From contig CAJUFV010000157.1 of assembly GCA_910585795.1 (NCBI GenBank), positions 1 through 9,500 on the forward strand: DNA of 9,500 nt, read 5' to 3'. This document shows, one piece after another, positions 6,729-9,500 of this stretch. Position numbers and translations under genes: made by a program. The stretch comes from an uncultured Clostridia bacterium (GTDB taxonomy: Bacteria > Bacillota > Clostridia > UBA1381). Under the pieces are notes generated by a model. The model was not told the origin of the DNA. It did no database searches and saw only the letters and a list, made by a program, of their open reading frames with translations. The first letter of the stretch is position 1. Every line of letters begins with the position of its first letter.

Positions 6729-7178
6729 ATGATATTTCTTCCTGAAATTTTATATAATCAAATTATAGAATCCGCGCTTGACGGCATATCCGAGGAAATA
6801 TGCGGTGTAATAGGGGGAGTGACTGTCGGCGCAGACAAGTATATAGTAGAAATATATCAGCTTGAAAACACAGACCATTCACCGATACATTTTTCTGTAA
6901 ATTCTGCGGAACATTTTGCGGCTGTAAAGGATATGCGCTCTAAAGGGCTTGAACCTCTGGGATGCTTTCATTCACATATAAACAGTTTGGCGTATCCTTC
7001 TGATGAAGATAAAAGACTGGCTTTTGACAGAACTGCAAGCTATATGATTGTATCGCTTGTAAATAGAGAAAGCCCCATGTTGAAATCGTTTGCTTTTAAT
7101 GGAATGTTTTTTGAGGAAGAGCCTGTAATCAAAACAAATGTATCGTTAAATACTTTGCGGGGGATGAAAGAAGAATGA
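6729..7178 (+). CDS. JAMM/MPN+ zinc metalloprotease (Mov34/JAB family)
   Basis: A 149-residue single-domain JAMM protease. The zinc motif is complete: Glu23 in EEICGVIGG, then His81-Ser-His83 followed by seven residues and Ser91-x-x-Asp94. It should therefore be catalytically active. Bacterial relatives cut after the C-terminal Gly-Gly of small beta-grasp carrier proteins. Known examples are Mec+ acting on CysO in actinobacterial cysteine synthesis and HcyD acting on HcyS in Wolinella homocysteine synthesis. The start has a strong ribosome site (AAGGAGG at 6714-6720). Its stop overlaps the start of the E1-like gene (ATGA at 7175-7178), so the two are translationally coupled. The adjacent E1 supports a role in a sulfur-carrier or ubiquitin-like cycle, either maturing the carrier or removing its cargo. 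No carrier gene is seen nearby, so the substrate is unknown. Confidence 0.9.
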   Translation: MIFLPEILYNQIIESALDGISEEICGVIGGVTVGADKYIVEIYQLENTDHSPIHFSVNSAEHFAAVKDMRSKGLEPLGCFHSHINSLAYPSDEDKRLAFDRTASYMIVSLVNRESPMLKSFAFNGMFFEEEPVIKTNVSLNTLRGMKEE

Positions 7179-7933
7179 TATTTTCAAATGAGCAGTCAGA
7201 AAGATATGCAAGACATATAATATTAAAAGAAGTAGGAGAGATAGGCCAGAAGAAATTGCTTGAAAGTAAGGTGTTCATTGCGGGGGCCGGAGGACTGGGC
7301 TCGCCTGCCGCAATGTATCTTGCGGCGGCCGGTATTGGAACAATTGGTATCGCGGATGCGGATAGGGTGGATTTATCAAATCTGCAAAGACAAATTATTC
7401 ATACAGCCAAAGATATAGGAAAGGAAAAAGTATTGTCCGCTAAGGAAAGAATAAACGCGATTAATGGGGAGGTTATGGTAAATACATATCATACCTTTGT
7501 GGATACGGACAATATTATGGATTTGATAAGCGGATACGATTTTATTATTGACGCGACAGATAATTTCACGTCAAAATTTCTTATAAATGACGCCTGCGTG
7601 ACGGCAAAGAAACCATTTAGTCACGCGGGAATACTTCGTTTTCAGGGACAACTGATGACATATGTGCCAGGGAAAGGACCTTGCTATAGATGCGTATTTA
7701 AAAATCCTCCTCCGGAGGATATGGTGTCAAATGCCAAACAGGCTGGTATTATAGGAGCCATGGGAGGAGTCATAGGAAGTATGCAGGCAATGGAAGCGAT
7801 AAAATATATTGTTGGGGCCGGCGAATTACTTACGGGCTTTCTGCTTGTATATGATGCTTTGAAAATGGAATTCAGGAAAATAAAATTACCTGATAAGGTG
7901 GAGGATTGCCCTGTATGCGGTAAAAAATTGTGA
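7175..7933 (+). CDS. ThiF/MoeB/HesA-family E1-like adenylyltransferase
   Basis: A 252-residue enzyme that should adenylate the C-terminal glycine of a ThiS/MoaD-like carrier. The nucleotide-binding loop is GAGGLGS (37-43). Arg72 (in LQRQ), Lys85 and Asp129 (in DATDNF) match the MoeB ATP-binding residues. Two zinc-site pairs are present: CYRC (170, 173) and CPVC (245, 248). The conserved cysteine of ThiF (Cys184) and MoeB (Cys187), which sits before an AG(V/I) motif, is Ala187 here (SNAKQAGIIG). This implies adenylation chemistry without a covalent cysteine intermediate; MoeB is known to work by adenylation. There is no rhodanese domain. The start overlaps the JAMM stop, with only a weak ribosome site (GAAAGAAG). 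Assignment to ThiF, MoeB or an Hcy/Cys-type E1 cannot be settled without the carrier. Confidence 0.9.
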   Translation: MIFSNEQSERYARHIILKEVGEIGQKKLLESKVFIAGAGGLGSPAAMYLAAAGIGTIGIADADRVDLSNLQRQIIHTAKDIGKEKVLSAKERINAINGEVMVNTYHTFVDTDNIMDLISGYDFIIDATDNFTSKFLINDACVTAKKPFSHAGILRFQGQLMTYVPGKGPCYRCVFKNPPPEDMVSNAKQAGIIGAMGGVIGSMQAMEAIKYIVGAGELLTGFLLVYDALKMEFRKIKLPDKVEDCPVCGKKL

Positions 7934-7940
7934 TACGGAC

Positions 7941-7986
7941 TTAAATAAAAACACCTCTTTCACAAGAAAGAGGTGTTTTTATTTAA
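7941..7986. terminator. Bidirectional terminator with a perfect 21-bp stem
   Basis: Bases 7941-7961 pair perfectly with 7966-7986 around the loop ACAA. The GC-rich core CACCTC is flanked by A- and T-runs, so each strand ends its stem in a T-tract. It closes the JAMM/E1 operon and also ends the convergent membrane-protein gene, whose stop codon (7983-7985) lies inside the stem. Confidence 0.93.
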
Positions 7987-8483
7987 GATATAATCTGTTT
8001 TATAATTCCAAAGGAAAGCAGAGACATAATAAGTCCCGCAGTAAGCACACCCAGGAATATAAATAAAAATGATTTCTTCGGCTTCATGCCAAGCAGAACG
8101 GAAAGCAGACTTCCTGTCCATGCGCCCGTTCCGGGAAGCGGAATGGCAACAAACAGGAATAATCCCAGATATCCGTATTTTTCTATTTGAGCTGATTTTG
8201 ATAGCGCCTTTTTTTCAATCCAGTCAGGAATTTTATGAAGATGACGGCTTTTTTTCATCCATCCGAATATTTTTTCAATAAAAAGCAGTATAAACGGTAT
8301 AGGCAGTATGTTTCCGATAACGGCGGCGATATAGGTAGGAAGAAACTGGGTTTGCATAAAGCCGGCGGCAAGAATACTTCCCCTAAGCTCAAGAATAGGT
8401 ATCATAGATACTATAAATATTATAAATTCCTTTGATATTTTGCCGCTGAGTCCTCCGACGATAGACTGTACAATTGATTCCAT
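7983..8483 (-). CDS. COG2426 small integral membrane protein (putative small multidrug export family)
   Basis: A 166-residue, strongly hydrophobic protein matching the family annotated as small multidrug export proteins (PF06695/COG2426). Typical features are IPILELRGSI (28-37), in which a charged Glu-x-Arg sits after a hydrophobic segment, and IPLPGTGAWTGSL (114-126) in the second half. Membrane segments appear at about 20-42, 47-72, 105-132 and 137-162, with a basic, soluble stretch at about 76-102. The transport role is only an inherited name; DedA-like re-entrant topology is equally plausible. AAGGAG (8500-8495) lies 11 bases before the ATG. It has its own sigma-A promoter (8524-8552), although it follows the lipid kinase gene on the same strand after 85 bases. 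Confidence 0.87.
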   Translation of the reverse strand: MESIVQSIVGGLSGKISKEFIIFIVSMIPILELRGSILAAGFMQTQFLPTYIAAVIGNILPIPFILLFIEKIFGWMKKSRHLHKIPDWIEKKALSKSAQIEKYGYLGLFLFVAIPLPGTGAWTGSLLSVLLGMKPKKSFLFIFLGVLTAGLIMSLLSFGIIKQIIS

Positions 8484-8523
8484 AATAAAAATTTCTCCTT
8501 AATAAATAGTAGTTACCGCCTAT

Positions 8524-8552
8524 ATTATACACTATATTGCGGGATTTTGCAA
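8524..8552 (-). promoter_or_regulatory. Sigma-A promoter of the COG2426 gene
   Basis: On the - strand, TTGCAA (8552-8547), 17 bases, then a perfect TATAAT (8529-8524). Transcription should start near 8517, giving a leader of about 34 bases. An imperfect dyad (CCGC..TATA with TATA..GCGG, 8516-8542) overlaps the -10 box and could be an operator. Confidence 0.82.
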
Positions 8553-8568
8553 ATATAACCTGTATTAA

Positions 8569-9495
8569 TTATTCCTCTGCCAGTTTTTCTATTTTATTTG
8601 GGTCGACAATGAAGGTTACCGCTGAGCGCAGTACCTCGATAACCGCGTGTGAGGGGTTACCGCCGTATTCTCCGTCGATAGTCCATTTAATATTATCATC
8701 AGAGGTAAACTCAAAACGAGAGGATTTAATTACTGAATATCCGTCGCGTGACTCCTCGCCTTTCATAAGTCCGGTCATTATGGACTGAAGCTCAATAAGA
8801 TTTGTCGGACGTCTGAATACCAGCATTTCAAAAAGGCCGTCATTTAAGTCGACGTTGAAACGTTTTCCAGCAGTGTGAATTCCGGCTACGGAGGTAGCGT
8901 TAAGAATCATACAGAGAAAAACCTCATCGTCTATTTCTCCGTCGTCATATTTTATATTTACATGGTATGAGGATAAATTTGAAAGACGTTTTATACCTTC
9001 AAATACATATGCCATATGTCCAAGAGCGTTTTTTGTAATCTGAGGTGTGTCGTATGACACATCTGTAAACGCTCCGAAGGCGGCAACATAATTAAATGTT
9101 TTGTCATTAAAGCGTCCTATATCGCATTGAAATTCAGTTCCGTTCACTGCTATATCCGCGGCTTCGGGCATATTTTTCGGTATGTTAAGCGTTGACGCGA
9201 AATCATTTGTGGTGCCTGCGGGAATATATCCCAGACTTCGTCTGTCAGCAGTGTCAAAGTTTATGAGTCCCTTGACAGCTTCGTTAAGAGTACCGTCGCC
9301 GCCTGAAACTACAATGCGGTCGTATTCGCTGCCATGAGCTTTGATATAGTTATAGGCGTCAAGCCTTTTTTGTGTAGGTCGCAGTGTGGCGTCATAACCG
9401 GCTTTAGTAAATGTATCGACGATATCAAGAAGATGATTTTTAATTTGCGCTTTGCCGGAATGTGGATTAAATACAAAAAGAAGTTTTTTATTCAT
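8569..9495 (-). CDS. Diacylglycerol kinase-family lipid kinase (YegS/Rv2252/BmrU type)
   Basis: A 308-residue kinase that should phosphorylate diacylglycerol or a related lipid at the inner face of the membrane, feeding phosphatidate back to phospholipid synthesis. Catalytic motifs in order are NPHSGK (10-15), SGGDGTLNE (64-72, the nucleotide site) and GYIPAGTTNDFA (89-100). In the C-terminal beta domain, DLNDGLFEM and TIDGEYGG supply the acidic residues expected for metal and catalysis. Length and motif order fit the family, as in DgkB. There is no membrane helix, as usual for these peripheral enzymes. The CDS is complete: its ATG is at 9495-9493, but the ribosome site and promoter lie beyond the window. 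No clear terminator separates it from the next gene, so some readthrough is possible. Confidence 0.93.
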   Translation of the reverse strand: MNKKLLFVFNPHSGKAQIKNHLLDIVDTFTKAGYDATLRPTQKRLDAYNYIKAHGSEYDRIVVSGGDGTLNEAVKGLINFDTADRRSLGYIPAGTTNDFASTLNIPKNMPEAADIAVNGTEFQCDIGRFNDKTFNYVAAFGAFTDVSYDTPQITKNALGHMAYVFEGIKRLSNLSSYHVNIKYDDGEIDDEVFLCMILNATSVAGIHTAGKRFNVDLNDGLFEMLVFRRPTNLIELQSIMTGLMKGEESRDGYSVIKSSRFEFTSDDNIKWTIDGEYGGNPSHAVIEVLRSAVTFIVDPNKIEKLAEE

Positions 9496-9500
9496 ATAAA

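Noticed and set aside
6729..7933. Bil-type antiphage ubiquitin-like conjugation operon
   Set aside because: Such operons also encode an E2-like enzyme and a ubiquitin-like protein. Neither is present, and the E1 here is a short MoeB/ThiF form lacking the usual cysteine.

Overview
The window looks like chromosomal DNA of a low-to-moderate GC member of the Bacillota, most likely Clostridia. Start sites carry strong AAGGAG-type Shine-Dalgarno sequences, some genes start with GTG, genes are closely packed, and hairpin terminators with T-tracts are shared by convergent genes. The families also fit: YetA-type rhamnogalacturonan lyase, DUF4474, a COG2426 membrane protein and a BmrU/YegS lipid kinase. 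No rRNA, tRNA, insertion sequence, CRISPR array or phage gene was seen. Assignments rest on reading motifs by eye; no database search was run.

Region 1 (about 169-4022, + strand) holds a malic enzyme followed after 19 bases by a large YetA-like protein, a relative of exo-rhamnogalacturonan lyases (PL26). The pair ends at a strong hairpin that also serves the opposing genes. It may link pectin-backbone breakdown with central carbon metabolism, but the pairing is unusual.

Region 2 (4026-6111, - strand) is a two-gene unit. A membrane-anchored DUF4474 protein, whose C-terminus carries eight exact PEPPCK hexapeptides and a Cys-rich tail, lies four bases upstream of a calcineurin-type metallophosphoesterase. 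Upstream on the same strand (6216-6587) is a separate small Cys-rich protein with 13 Cys in 123 residues, its own terminator, and a promoter that resembles the late-sporulation sigma-K consensus.

Region 3 (6675-7986, + strand) is a compact, self-contained operon: a near-consensus sigma-A promoter, a JAMM metalloprotease, an overlapping ThiF/MoeB-type E1-like adenylyltransferase, and a perfect 21-bp terminator stem. This is the deconjugating/activating pair of a sulfur-carrier or ubiquitin-like system, but no carrier protein is present in the window. The E1 has Ala where ThiF and MoeB have their conserved cysteine. This operon, and the two Cys-rich proteins beside it, are the best candidates for something undescribed.

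Region 4 (7983-9495, - strand) has a COG2426 small integral membrane protein with its own sigma-A promoter, and upstream of it a diacylglycerol kinase-family lipid kinase complete to its start codon.
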